Assembly (NCBI GenBank): GCA_903813345.2 | Contig: CAIIXF020000007.1 | Location: forward strand, 6,203,730-6,267,729 | Direction of reading: 5' to 3' | DNA length: 64,000 nt | Source: Owenia fusiformis | Lineage: Eukaryota; Annelida; Polychaeta; Sabellida; Oweniidae | Shown: positions 1 through 11,090 of the stretch, piece after piece | Layout of the letters: each line of letters opens with the position of its first letter | Numbering within the stretch: the stretch's first letter is position 1 | Made by a program: the position numbers and the translations under genes | The notes under the pieces: model-generated | What the model saw: only the letters and a program-made list of their open reading frames with translations | Database searches by the model: none | What the model was told of the DNA's origin: nothing

Positions 1-428
1 ATCCTCTCTAATCAACGGTCCCCCCAGATAACCCGCTGCCAACATCTCTGACTACCACGTATTTGGAGAACCAACAAAATCGGTGTATCATGAATACAGC
101 GTTGTTGAGAAGTGGAATTCATTGTCTCAACAGCATATCAATGATGCTACTGACAAGTTTAGGCCAAAATTGAAGGCTATATTTGATTAAAACGGAGGAA
201 TATTGGACATCAATTTTTTGCAAGTTTTTGAGAACCAATTTTGAAACGAAAATGACGTAATTTGTATAATAGACGCTGGTTGACATATATTATAATTTTG
301 AGCTCATGATATCCCAAATTAAAGATAACTAAATTCCCTATCCACTTATATTTAACATGACATGTTTTCATCAATGGAATCAATGTTTATTTTTGAAATA
401 CGAGTGTCCCATATTTTGGACCACCATG
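1..428 (+). pseudogene. Mariner/IS630-type transposase remnant, 3' end of element
   Basis: Plus-strand translation with breaks reads like the end of a Tc1/mariner-family transposase. There is a degenerate PNSPDLxPLDYHVFGE-like stretch around 35-80, then EYSVVEKWNSLSQQHIND and KLKAIFD, an in-frame TAA at about 188, and NGGILDINF beyond it. A stop near 30 and the stop inside the final D-x-NGG motif show the copy is dead. The element ends at 428 with a terminal repeat whose complement starts CATGGTGGTCCAAAATATGG, followed by TA, as expected for insertion at TA. The 5' part lies outside the window. Superfamily is clear from motif and ends; the exact DDxD subtype cannot be told. Confidence 0.75.
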
Positions 429-1076
429 TATTAAGTGTGGACTTCATTTTTGCTTGAGTGTATAACAATTCATTTATTTTAATCTCGAGGTTGAAAATCC
501 CATGTTGCTAACAGGTTCAAAAACTATATCTGTAAGCATTTGAACAAAAAATGTCCGTTCCTTACAAAAAGTCTCGCTTTGGAGAAAAGGTCTACTGGGC
601 TAATATTTTTATGAAAAATATAGAAATAACACCCGAATTAAATCATGAAAATGCAAACGAAGACATTTAAGTCTACAATATGTAAGAATATCAAATTGCC
701 TAAAGCAGGCGTAACGTGCAGTAGACCGATTCAATAAAAGACAAGTCTAGGTTTAGAGAACGAAGTTCATCAGTGTACTGCGCTCATAATTTGTTTTATG
801 AAAAATATAGAAATAACATCCAAATTAAATTATGAATATTCAAAATAGGACATTTAATTTAACTCTACAATATGTGAAAATATTAAAATTATCGAAAGCA
901 GGCATAACGTACAGAAGCCTGATGACCTTCGTTATCCGAACTGAGACTAGTATTTTGCAAATCTTCTTCGAGGAAAGGTACATTGAAATGTATTTATTTT
1001 AATTTGGAGGCCGATAACAGTTATGCTTTCCTAACAACAACTTAGTTATTTGTGTCAAATAAAGTAAGATAAATAC
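429..1076. repeat. Intron/3' region of P4H-like gene with a 187-bp tandem duplication
   Basis: Two diverged direct copies lie at about 608-728 and 795-923, offset 187 bp. They share an atgaaaaatatagaaataac block and an aaagcaggc(a/g)taacgt block. The minus strand of the shared block may encode the strand holding the last catalytic His of prolyl 4-hydroxylases, but no splice sites could be fixed there. The rest of 429-1076 shows nothing else. Confidence 0.6.
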
Positions 1077-4000
1077 CTTCTTCGGGGTTATTTTAGTTTC
1101 TGTCATTGGTAAAAGAAAGTCTCCTCCATCTTTGACCTCGTTTAACTGAAAACCAGAGGGTTGAAAATACAAACCGTATAGTATTACACTTGTAGGCTAA
1201 AATTGAATTGCACAATTCCCGAAATCATTTGCTTTGATAAATGAATGCACAGCATATAAAGAACAATAAATGAATCGCTGGAGTACTCCCATATACAGAT
1301 ATTGTCCAAATGAAGTATATCATTATCTTTTGCTGATCAACTATGGAACAAGTGATAGGATGATTGGATCTGTTTGTGGTGTACGAAAACCCACGTATGG
1401 TGCTTTTGATGATGGTATTGTTGATTACTTATATCACTGAATCAGTAGGAGAGCTCAAACATGATTCGACGTAATATTGTAAAACATATAAAAGAAGTAC
1501 ATGAATGATTTTATTACTTACAAATATGATTGCTCTAGTTATGACAAGTCCCAGCGTATCTTCCTGCAAAAATATTTCAAAAGTGACATATGCTATTTCA
1601 TAAAAGTACACTTCTTACACCTCGATTAAAATGCACATATTTCTGGAATTTTAGTCTAAGTCAACGAGAACAAAACGCTTAAGTAAATTACCTGATATAA
1701 ATGTACATATGGATCCTCTCCACCCCCTATGCCATAATTCGTCACCTAAAACAACGTGGAAGAATACATAAATAAATCATAACTGATAGACTGTAAGCCA
1801 TTCTGTAGAAGTGCTCTAGAAATGCAACCTTCCTTACATAAAGGTTACACATTCCAACCTATTTCAAACCATCTGTATGATTATACTGGACACTTTCTGG
1901 GTAGTTGGACTTTCTATAGGGGTGGCAGACGGCCCTCAGACCAATTAATACCCCTACCCCCAAAAAACCATGGGGGTACTTTAATACCACCCAATAAAAA
2001 GAATACTAATGCATGTCAGATATTCATTGTTTTATATTGGGTAGGGCATGTTATGGTTAATAAGTGCCAGAAATTTCCGATCTCTAACTTATATGGTTAC
2101 CATAGAAACAGTATTTATATCTCGAAATATTCTCAATTTGACCCCCTCCCAAATGTGTCCCTTTGTTCTCTAAGTGAAATATTTCAAAATCTGTTTGGAT
2201 TTTATGGCTGCTACTTTGTCAAAATTTGTAATATTATGTCTATATTAACACTAAAACACTTAAAAGTTGATATAATGATCCTATAAATCAATAATATTTA
2301 TCAAATATAGTCACACATAGCTGCTTTCAGGGAAAAGTGGGCGTGGCACTTTTTGGTACTTGTGCGCTTGTTGCAGCATTAAATGAAAAATGCAGATTAC
2401 ACTAACAATAATTGACATTTAATTAGCATCTACTAATGTTGAGTAACATTGTAATATGTTCATTATCATTATTAGACACTTTAAATATTTTATATAAGTG
2501 TTATCCTGACCCTTCCCTATCATAGGTCATCAATGGTCAAATGAACTTTTAGTTTAAGTCTTATAGGGTCCTCGGTCTTTTAAGCCTGTCAAGAGTCAAG
2601 TCTTACTTATTCATTGACTTGTTCCTAGAATATGAATGGATAAGTTCAAGTCATCTAGAGCTATTCAAGTCATCTATGCTAGTTCAACAATGTTCAGTAT
2701 TAAGAACCATTTTACTATGTTTACTGCAATTGAACAGTTCAATCCTTTTGGTATGATATTTGATGCTAGTGTGAATTGCATAACATTTATGATTAAATGA
2801 ACTAATTTAACTCTGGCTATTAACCCTTCCCTAGTATCCTTCACATAACCTCTAAATCATCTTCATATTCATGGCCTAAATGGGGAAGGAGGGAGGGGTT
2901 ACAAATAGTGACCGAGGATAATTTGAATCAAAGCAAGAAGACGTAATACTCAAAACTAGAAAGATTGGAGACCATTTATACCCTTCCTAATATTTTGCCT
3001 TATACACAACACTAAAATCTATTTTGTCAGACACTCGCTGATTCTTTTATCAATACCTCAACATCAGGCAATGCATGATCTATCCAATGGATTAAAGGTT
3101 ATACTTGATTCTAATATGGCAAAATTAATTTTTCGTATGAATTGCATAGAGCATCATTTTGCAGTTATAATAAAATGCATTCATTGGCTCATAGTTAACA
3201 AAAAAAGCTATTCTCTGGAAGGTACAGTATAATTTCTATTAGTATTTAGCAAAATAATTGCAAGATAAACAATTTACACATGTTTCTGATATGCTGTATT
3301 TTCAATGATTCCTTCAATAGTGGTTCGGTATATGTTTTTGAAATACTTCATATAATTCCTAAACAAATCAGTTTAGTGTATGAAATACTTATATTTTCAT
3401 CAGCGGGCAGATATAGCTAATGTCCCTGCCTGAGAGGGTAGATATATTACACCTGCCCACTAAGTCATAATCATCATTTGTGTATGATTAGCAATGAGGG
3501 AAGTAGCATACTTAATACATATGTTAATAATCAATGATTCGAGAATATGTGGATGAATACTTAAAAAACAGGAGAATCCTCCTAAGGCCAAGAAAACAAA
3601 ATTAGTCATGAATACATTCATGTGGCTGTATTCTTTCTAACTCTGGCCAATTGAATAATGTGAACCAGATAAGAAAGATTGATATGGGATAAACAGATAA
3701 TCCTATAGTCAGTTCATGCTATTAGGATTATCCCTTGGCAAATATAATATATCTTCCCTCAGGACCTAAGGCCTTTGGCCAATAGAAAATATCTTCCCTC
3801 GGGACCTACGACCCTCGACCAGATATATTATATTGGCCTCGGGATAATTCCAATACCCTGAACCTCATAGAGGATAATCTCTATTCGTCTTCATCAATTA
3901 TTATTATACATATAAATCGGGATATAAATATAACCTAAAGTAAGAAATCACATTCTCTAACCAGTAATATTTAATTTTAAAATTGGTGACCATGATTTAT

Positions 4001-7000
4001 TTGAGAATAAAACAGACGAAACAAAGGCTAACAAAAATCTTTAAAAATTTGGGTAAAACATAAATATTTTAAAATTGCTTGTTTTTCATCATTATTACTT
4101 CGATCTCCAAACCCCAAAAATTGAGTGTTACAAATTGTTTCAAGTTAAAGTATGCCTAATTTCATGAGCAAACTAGTAATCTTGTTGGATATTTTTCCTC
4201 GACAATGCCTTATCTAATTCATCTATATACAAACTACTAGATTCCAAATGCTATTTTACAGGATGGGTGTTCATGAAAGTAACACTAAACATCAATTTTG
4301 TCATAAACTGAACAATGCAGCTAATTGATTCTCCCATCTAAGCAACAAAGCCTCTTTTAATATATTGTAATATCTTGTACCCAAAATTATTTATCATATA
4401 CTAATATACGAAAATATGAGAAATTGCACAGAATGAAATTCCTGCAGGGGATTACTGAGCGGGTGATAAACCTGGCGATACATAGAGATTATCCTATATG
4501 AGGTTCAGGATATTGGAACTATCCTGAAAGGGCGATTATGACGGAGGGGGCAGATATACTATATCTGCCCGCTCGCAACAGAACGTAAAGCTATATCTGC
4601 CCGCTGATGAAAATATAAGTTTTTACAAACCTGCTTTATGTACCTGAAACACGACCAAGTATGGGATAAAGCGGGATATGCAGTACATGTATATCCCCAC
4701 TCACCTAAGGTATCAATTATATTCATGCATTTTATTTACCTATAACACTAAGTATAGGATAAATAACTTTTACTGACAAATTATATAAGTGCATGATTAC
4801 ATTAGTCACAACTACTCACTAAAAGGTTAACTTATTGCATGAAGAAATGTAATTCTTCATGAAGATTTCAAATATGATATCACTTATTTTACTGAATTTT
4901 GAATTTTTTATGATGTAAAGCAAGATTATTTCTACTTGCATCTAAGTCTATTTCATTGTATAAGTCAACAATTAATAAGGCAAATACATATCACTGACTT
5001 CCCTGATTCATTTAGATTCCTTGCACTTTTAAAATCATCAATAATTCATATAGGGTTGAACTATTGAATAATGAAAACGTTGCAAATGATGTGATAGAAG
5101 TTTTTATACTATTTAGCTTGGAAATATTGCTGATATAGTTTTAATGTGATTTTAGGAGATTAAATGTTCTACTGAGGAACTTTGATTATGTTCAATTTTC
5201 TATGATCTTTAACTTTCTGAAAAAGGTCGTGCTAAATTCTCATTGAGACAATGCTAAAAATCTTAATGTTGACTTCCTAAATGTTGAATTCTTTTGATTG
5301 TCATGAATTTAAGGTTCACACAAAATCTGAAGATCATCTAGTTTCAAACACAATATGAATCTCATTAAGTTTGATGCGAAAGCAGTTTTACTTTAATCCA
5401 AAATAACAAATATGGTAAATTAATATGTGTCTATGGTAGATGCTAGCGTGTAGTCCAACCAGCACAAGTGCTGCCATCTACCTATCCATTCATCAGTTTA
5501 GAACCTTATAAGGTCAGTACTCATGGTAAACCTTGTCTATGGTAAAAATAAATCAAACAGAAATGTTAACTTGACACGATTGGTAATGCCCACCTTGAAG
5601 GGTGTAGGGATAAAGGGAAGGGTCAGGATAACACTTATATAAAATATTTAAAGTGTCTAATAATGATAATGAACAAATTACAATGTTACACAACATAAGT
5701 AGATGCTAATAAAATGTCAATTGTTGTTAGTATAATATGTATTTTTCATTTAATGCTGCAACAAGTACACACGTACCAAAAAGTGCCACGCCCACTTTTC
5801 CCTAAAAGCAGCTATGTGTGACTATATTTGATAAATATTATTGATTTATAGGATCATTATGAACACTTTTCAGTGTTTAAATGTTAAAATATACATATTG
5901 ATACAATTTTTGACAAAGTAGCAGCCATAAAATCCAAACAGATTTGCAAATATTTCACTTTGAGAACAAAGGGACACATTTGGGAGGGGGTCAAATTGAG
6001 AATATTTCGAGATATAAATACTGTTTCTATGGTAACCATATAAGTTAGAGATTGGAAATTTCTGGCACTAACTAACCATAACATGCCCTACCCAATATAA
6101 AACAATGAATATCTGACATGCATTAGTATTCTTTTTATTGGGTGGTATTAAAGTACCCCCATGGTTTTTTGGGGGTAGGGGTATAATTTGGTCTGAGGGC
6201 CGTCTGCCACCCCTATAGAAAGTCCAACTACCCAGAAAGTGTCTAGTATCATCATACAGATGGTTTGAAATAGGTTGGAATGTGTAACCTTTCATGTAAG
6301 GAAGGAGTTACAATTATCAGAGTGGGCCGTAGTCTATGATGAAAACGTTCATTTGTGGTCACAAACATGAATGATGTTTTACGAAAAAACTACATATTAT
6401 TTTTGATAAGACGTGTCGTGTTGGAATTAAAGTACTAAACTTATAATACTTACTAATAATGCTTGGTTTAACCATTTCGCTTGTTGAGTGGCGTAAAACA
6501 ATGGTCGTGTTACCAAACGAGTGTAAAATCGGTTAGCTCTGTACACAGCTCTGTAATGCAGTTACATCTATGAGTGCTTGGATCTACAACACTTTTCGAG
6601 GGTGTTTGAATTCATATTTATAATTTGTTCTTAAAATGTATCATGTACTGATCTCAGTATTAATGCTATTTACCGCGACTTTATGGTTTTGTGGTTGTGA
6701 TAAGTGAGCATTTGGGTGTGCATTTAACGTTATTTCACAGTCTGGGATATTGGGGATAGTTTTTAATTGGATCAATTCAGCAATATTTATTTTATTGCTG
6801 TGTTTTGTAATACTCTAGTCTTTCACATTTCTTGCACTTCTTACATGAATGATGGGTATAATGTAAAACTATATATATAATGTAGTGCATATACTGTTCG
6901 TACATTTACTTCTGTTGAGAGACGTACCTGAATGAATCACTTGTGTAACCATTTTCATCGACGATGACTCCATAAAGCTGAAAACAATATCACAAGTTAC

Positions 7001-10000
7001 ACGCTACATACTGTACACTTGCTACTACAATAAATTTAATAGTATAGATCATTTTTGACCTATTCATCATCCTTAACAAAAAGATCGGATTAGTATATCC
7101 GGGACCATGATATAACTAGGTGTAATTTTATAATAGATGACTTGATATTAAACAACCTTTAATGTTTCCTGAAACTTATCATTATTACACGACTCACTCT
7201 CTTTGCAGAATCGTTAACTAATTCATCTAAAGAGTGGTCATCTATTACATTATGGTAGATCTCGACCAAAGGACGCCTATTCACAACCTCGACTTTACTG
7301 CGAAGGAAAACACCGGTCTCTTTATTGTAGCACTTCAACTTCCTTTGCACAGTATCAGGCTAAAATCAAGGTTTTGATTTCTTATTCTTAAAGCTCAATC
7401 GGAGGGAATTAAACTTAATACATCAATAGTTTCAGAGTCAATACAAAATATCCTATATGCAGGTTTATAGTCTTAGCCTAGTTTCATTTTTTGACCAAAA
7501 CTATCAGTGATAACAAGTGACAACAGAAATTTTCTCTGAGGATTTACCTTTTTAAGGTTACCACTACAAAGTTGCTCATACTTGTAATCCCGTTTCTCTG
7601 CCGTCGGAGTTCCTGACTCAGATCGAGCAGTACCCAATTGAGCAACATACACTTCGTTGGATAATGCGCGCGCATTATTAGGATCCACTTCAAGAACTGC
7701 CTGGATCGCTTCTGTAGCATCTTGAATACGATTATTCTGGAATTCATTAACATATTTTAACAATGTGTCAACGGGCTGGATTGAAATGTGAATTACATAC
7801 TTATAAATCTTAGTACTATGCATGTATAGAATATAGATACTATATTAAGTTTGAGAATAGCAACATAAGATGATTTTGGTCATGTTTTTACATCTGGAAT
7901 TTACTAGACCCAATTCTGATTATTTGAATATCTTGCTTCGCACACTCGCCTACAAAATATGTAGGGTAAATGCTGCGTGACTCAAGGACCAAGGGGCTTA
8001 TAGCTACATTATTAATGCGTTTTACTCACTTTTATGTAACATGATGAAAGCGTATTGAGTAATTTTGTTGTATTGAACTTTACACCAGACTTTCTATGTG
8101 CGTCAAGAAGTGCTTCATACCACTCGATGGCTTCTGCATAATCTTCTTTTTGGTGAGCAGCGCGTGCGAGTATTTGGTATTCGTCTAGCCCTAATTTTCT
8201 CGATGTAATGTGTCCATTTACATCACCATCTATGATGCTATTGAGTTCGATGTTGTATAGTTGTTTTGTTTTTGATATTGAGTAGGCAATTTTGGCTAGC
8301 CAGTCCTTGGTAATCTGACCTAGCAGGTTGTCGATAGTTGATGAGATGACTGAAATCATCGAGATATTGCCGAATATATTTTAACGTCTGTGATAATTGT
8401 TATCGAAATATAATTTGACTTTGATAAGTTCAGTACATATTATAACTACTTTTCAAAAATGATATGATATATTGGTCAAAAGACCTATATGTAGGCTTAC
8501 CCGAGGTACAGGAAGAAAGGGCTTTAATGTTTTTTGTATATTGCGGCCAAACATTAACGAGGCGGTGAACAATACGAAGAACATTCAATGGGTGGTGAGT
8601 GTAAATAGGTAGCTCATTGTATGCTTCTGTATTCTCTTCGTTAACTGTATCAATAAACCTGTAAAAAATATGTATATGTTTAATGGAACACTTTTCTTAT
8701 CTTATTTGTGGATTCACCATTTCTCCATAGTCCGTAGCATACAGGGTGAGCTAAAAAACGTCCACATATTTCATCTCAATATAAATTGAAAATGCATGCA
8801 TATCGATAAGATTTGCAGGATATATAAAAATCAATTTTGCAAATGTTCCCAAAGTGGAATAAATACATGTTAGTGGTTTTTGAATAATGCAGATAAACAA
8901 ACACTAGAAGTGTCTTTGCATGAAAATGACAGATTTCAGAATGAAAGTCAAATCGACAATTTTACTACTGACATTGATAAAAGTCTTGCCTCAAATAACA
9001 TTTCCAGATTGACATTTTATACATTCAGCCAAAGAAACATGTTATTTTGGATGTATACACTGTTGCAATTTTCGATAGAAATAAAAGCATTGAGTGTATT
9101 GAGACCGATGAAGAATATTAGATGCACTGGTTCAGCATCAAGAAAAACGGAACTGATAGACAAAATCTGGATTAAAATGATGTTCTCTTATTGGCGTGTA
9201 ATTCATATTTAGTTATTGTCTGAGTTCTTTAATGCGTGGGCTCAATCAAGTGTGTTTCTCTGACAGACTGAATAATATGTATATCTGGTACTTTAATATG
9301 AGACATGACAAATAACAGTGTTAAATTGTTGCTTCGAATAACATTCTGAAATCTGTAAATCTCGGCTGTTTACTTTTATTATTCAAACATCGATAGAGAT
9401 TTATTTATGCAACTTGGGAACAATTGTCAAATTAATTTCTGTATATCATGTCAATTTTTTGTTTAAATCTATATCGAAATAAAAGGTGTAGGCGTTTTTG
9501 GCCCACCCTGTAGATCACACTGTAGATCTATATGCAAATGTGAAGCAACTTTTTTCAAATGGTCAAAACATATTTCAATAATTTCAAAATCATTCGACTT
9601 GTCGAATGATTTGAGCTTGTCTGTTAACATTTGAAGTTAAATGGACAAATATTTGGTACACATCATGAACTGATATCATTTTTAGAATTCTACATTGCAC
9701 AATGTACACTCATCATAGAGTAGGAGTAAAAATATGGTAATAAAGTGACTAACTCTCACCAAAAGACCCCAGTGGATATTGATGCAATGTCAATTGATAC
9801 ATCATACCATTATCTAATTAAGTGACTAACTCTCACCAAAATACCCCAGTGGATATTGATGCAATGTCAATTGATACATTATACCATTATTGCTTCTCAT
9901 AGTTTTACAGTGATCAATTTATTGCAGTTATTTTGCGGTCGTCGACGGAACCACTTATACGGTTTGATTTGGCTCGATGGATCAAAAATTGTTTTTGTAT

Positions 10001-11090
10001 CAGTATTCATTTTGATATTTTGTTGACTAAAGGCATTTACCATCTGACTGTCATGAATTGGGGATACCCAAATGGTTCATTTGGTGATTAGTATTCTTCC
10101 TATCGTATGTCTATGACATTGAAGACACTCAAATAGGCATCACTATTCTCAAAAAGGATTTGAAATATGTCTTGGCCATGGATTGACAAATCTACCATTC
10201 CTTGTAACCACCAACACTTATCATTTTGTTTCGTATAGAATGTTACATAAGATTTCAAAGTTTCAGAAGCAAGGGTGTCCATGGAGAACGAGACAAAATA
10301 TATGGGTAGGGGGTAATTTCGAGGGCAGTTTCTGCTAATTCCGAGTGCAATTAAAGGACAAATCTATACTATATCTAGTTGCTGTATTGCACATTTCTAG
10401 AAGTTCTCATCATGGTAGAGTTCCGTCAACATGTTTGTGACAGTTATGCACAAGGTCATATAGGCAGGATTCGTGAAGTGACTTATATATCACCTTTATC
10501 ACTAGAAAATGGGTAGTGGCCAGGGTGAATTCGAACAGACCACCGGACTACGTCCAAGATGCTCATACATGACCCTTACTTCCATACTTTTATACATTGT
10601 ACCTTTTTTCAGGGACACTATGGATTCTGAAGCTTTCACTTTGCAATCGAATGCAACTTTTCATACGGAACAAATTTGTATATACTCGATATGATAATAT
10701 GATATAACATGATACGGTGGCAATGCTACGTGTATGAGCTGCGTGTATGATGTACTTGTAACTTTTATATAATATTGACTAAAAACAGACCATCGTGAGG
10801 TAGATATCATAAAACAGAAAAAATCGGCACGCTTATATTAGTATAACAAGAATTAGTACTATCTTGTAACAATTTAAATCTCACCTGCGAATACGTGGCG
10901 TATTCTCATCTGGAGCATCTTCTGCATTACCATCTTTTAGAACTTTTTCAACAAGTTGAATTAGTTCTCGCTCTATGTAAATCAAACGCTCGTGGTGTAA
11001 CGCTGATATCACAGTCTCTGCATTACAAATGGTGGTGATCTCTATGAATAAGTAGCATTTTAAGATCATGAAAATCCACACAGTATCCAT
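1077..11090 (-). CDS. Prolyl 4-hydroxylase alpha-subunit-like protein, probable pseudo-enzyme (3' end unresolved)
   Basis: Exons chained by GT-AG sites and phase: 10885-11090, 8501-8658, 8030-8349, 7548-7775, 7198-7359, 6928-6977, 6454-6550, 1692-1745, 1522-1563, 1077-1145, about 462 codons. Residues 1-24 look like a signal peptide. Residues 25-120 match the P4HA N-terminal region (HHPLNVLRIVHRLVN). About 175-300 is the TPR peptide-substrate domain, ending DYKYEQLCSG. Then come LKC, a VEIYHNVIDD strand and the dioxygenase core (VTNYGIGGG, VKDGGDFLLP). Family members sit in the ER and hydroxylate collagen prolines with Fe(II) and 2-oxoglutarate. Here the HxD iron ligands align to Tyr420 and His422, so activity is unlikely. 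Exon 7 is the least certain. The last exon(s), with the distal His and C-terminus, were not found with confidence. Introns carry a foldback element and a mariner-type element. The frame stays open over ten exons, which argues for an expressed divergent paralogue rather than an old pseudogene. Confidence 0.78.
3386..3890 (-). repeat. Palindrome-rich interspersed repeat, copy A
   Basis: Reverse complement matches the copies at 29.1 and 30.0 kb. The hairpin module (tatattggcctcgggataat...cctgaacctcatagaggataatc) is at about 3665-3890. The gcgggcagatata module, with the flanking cttatattttcatca, is at about 3386-3470. It is diverged, with internal differences. Confidence 0.7.
4470..4720 (+). repeat. 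Palindrome-rich interspersed repeat, copy B (internally deleted)
   Basis: Starts with catagagattatcctatatg and ggttcaggatattgg, then jumps directly to cgattatgacg and the gcagatatactatatctgcc palindrome, followed by gctgatgaaaatataag and caagtatgggataaa. Lies in opposite orientation to copy A, so the two facing ends form an inverted pair. Confidence 0.75.
8742..9510. mobile_element. Mariner-type non-autonomous element (769 bp) in intron 1 of the P4H-like gene
   Basis: The terminal inverted repeats read CAGGGTGAGCTAAAAAACG at the left and CAGGGTGGGCCAAAAACG on the complement of the right end. Both ends are flanked by TA, the Tc1/mariner target. A 110-codon open frame inside (8880-9212) has no transposase motifs that I can recognise and is not called as a gene. 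Probably an internally deleted or captured-sequence derivative. Confidence 0.8.
9744..9892. repeat. Two-copy 77-bp tandem repeat
   Basis: Units starting agtgactaactctcaccaaa at 9744 and 9821 are nearly identical through ...tcaattgatacat(c/t)ataccattat. Lies in intron 1 of the P4H-like gene. Confidence 0.85.
10190..10690. repeat. Inverted repeat pair, about 65-bp diverged arms
   Basis: The complement of about 10223-10285 (gacacccttgcttctgaaac... ending tacgaaacaaaatg) resembles 10612-10680 (gacactatggattctgaagc... ending tacggaacaaatttg). The arms are separated by about 330 bp. This looks like a decayed foldback or MITE; the ends are uncertain. Confidence 0.45.

Larger units (their letters stand above)
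2520..5608. other. Non-coding core of the foldback element
   Basis: About 3.1 kb of AT-rich sequence without a convincing open frame. The only structure seen is the nested pair of palindrome-rich repeat copies at about 3386-3890 (minus) and 4470-4720 (plus). Confidence 0.6.
1821..6312. mobile_element. 4.5-kb foldback element with ~700-bp terminal inverted repeats
   Basis: The left arm (about 1821-2519) and right arm (about 5609-6312) are near-identical reverse complements. The outer ends are at cttccttacat...ggttacacattccaacc and the inner ends at tgttatcctgacccttccct. No transposase or other credible coding region is seen between them, so it is non-autonomous. It sits in intron 7 of the P4H-like gene. 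Two palindromic-repeat copies are nested inside. Open frames in the arms are mirrored in both arms and are a by-product of the repeat. The target duplication was not resolved. Confidence 0.85.

Noticed and set aside
1822-2286. 154-codon open frame, with mirrored frames at 5,884-6,295
   Set aside because: Both lie in the foldback arms and are the same sequence in reverse complement; no protein-like features.
8880-9212. 110-codon frame inside a mariner-type element
   Set aside because: No DDE or helix-turn-helix motif seen; no other support.
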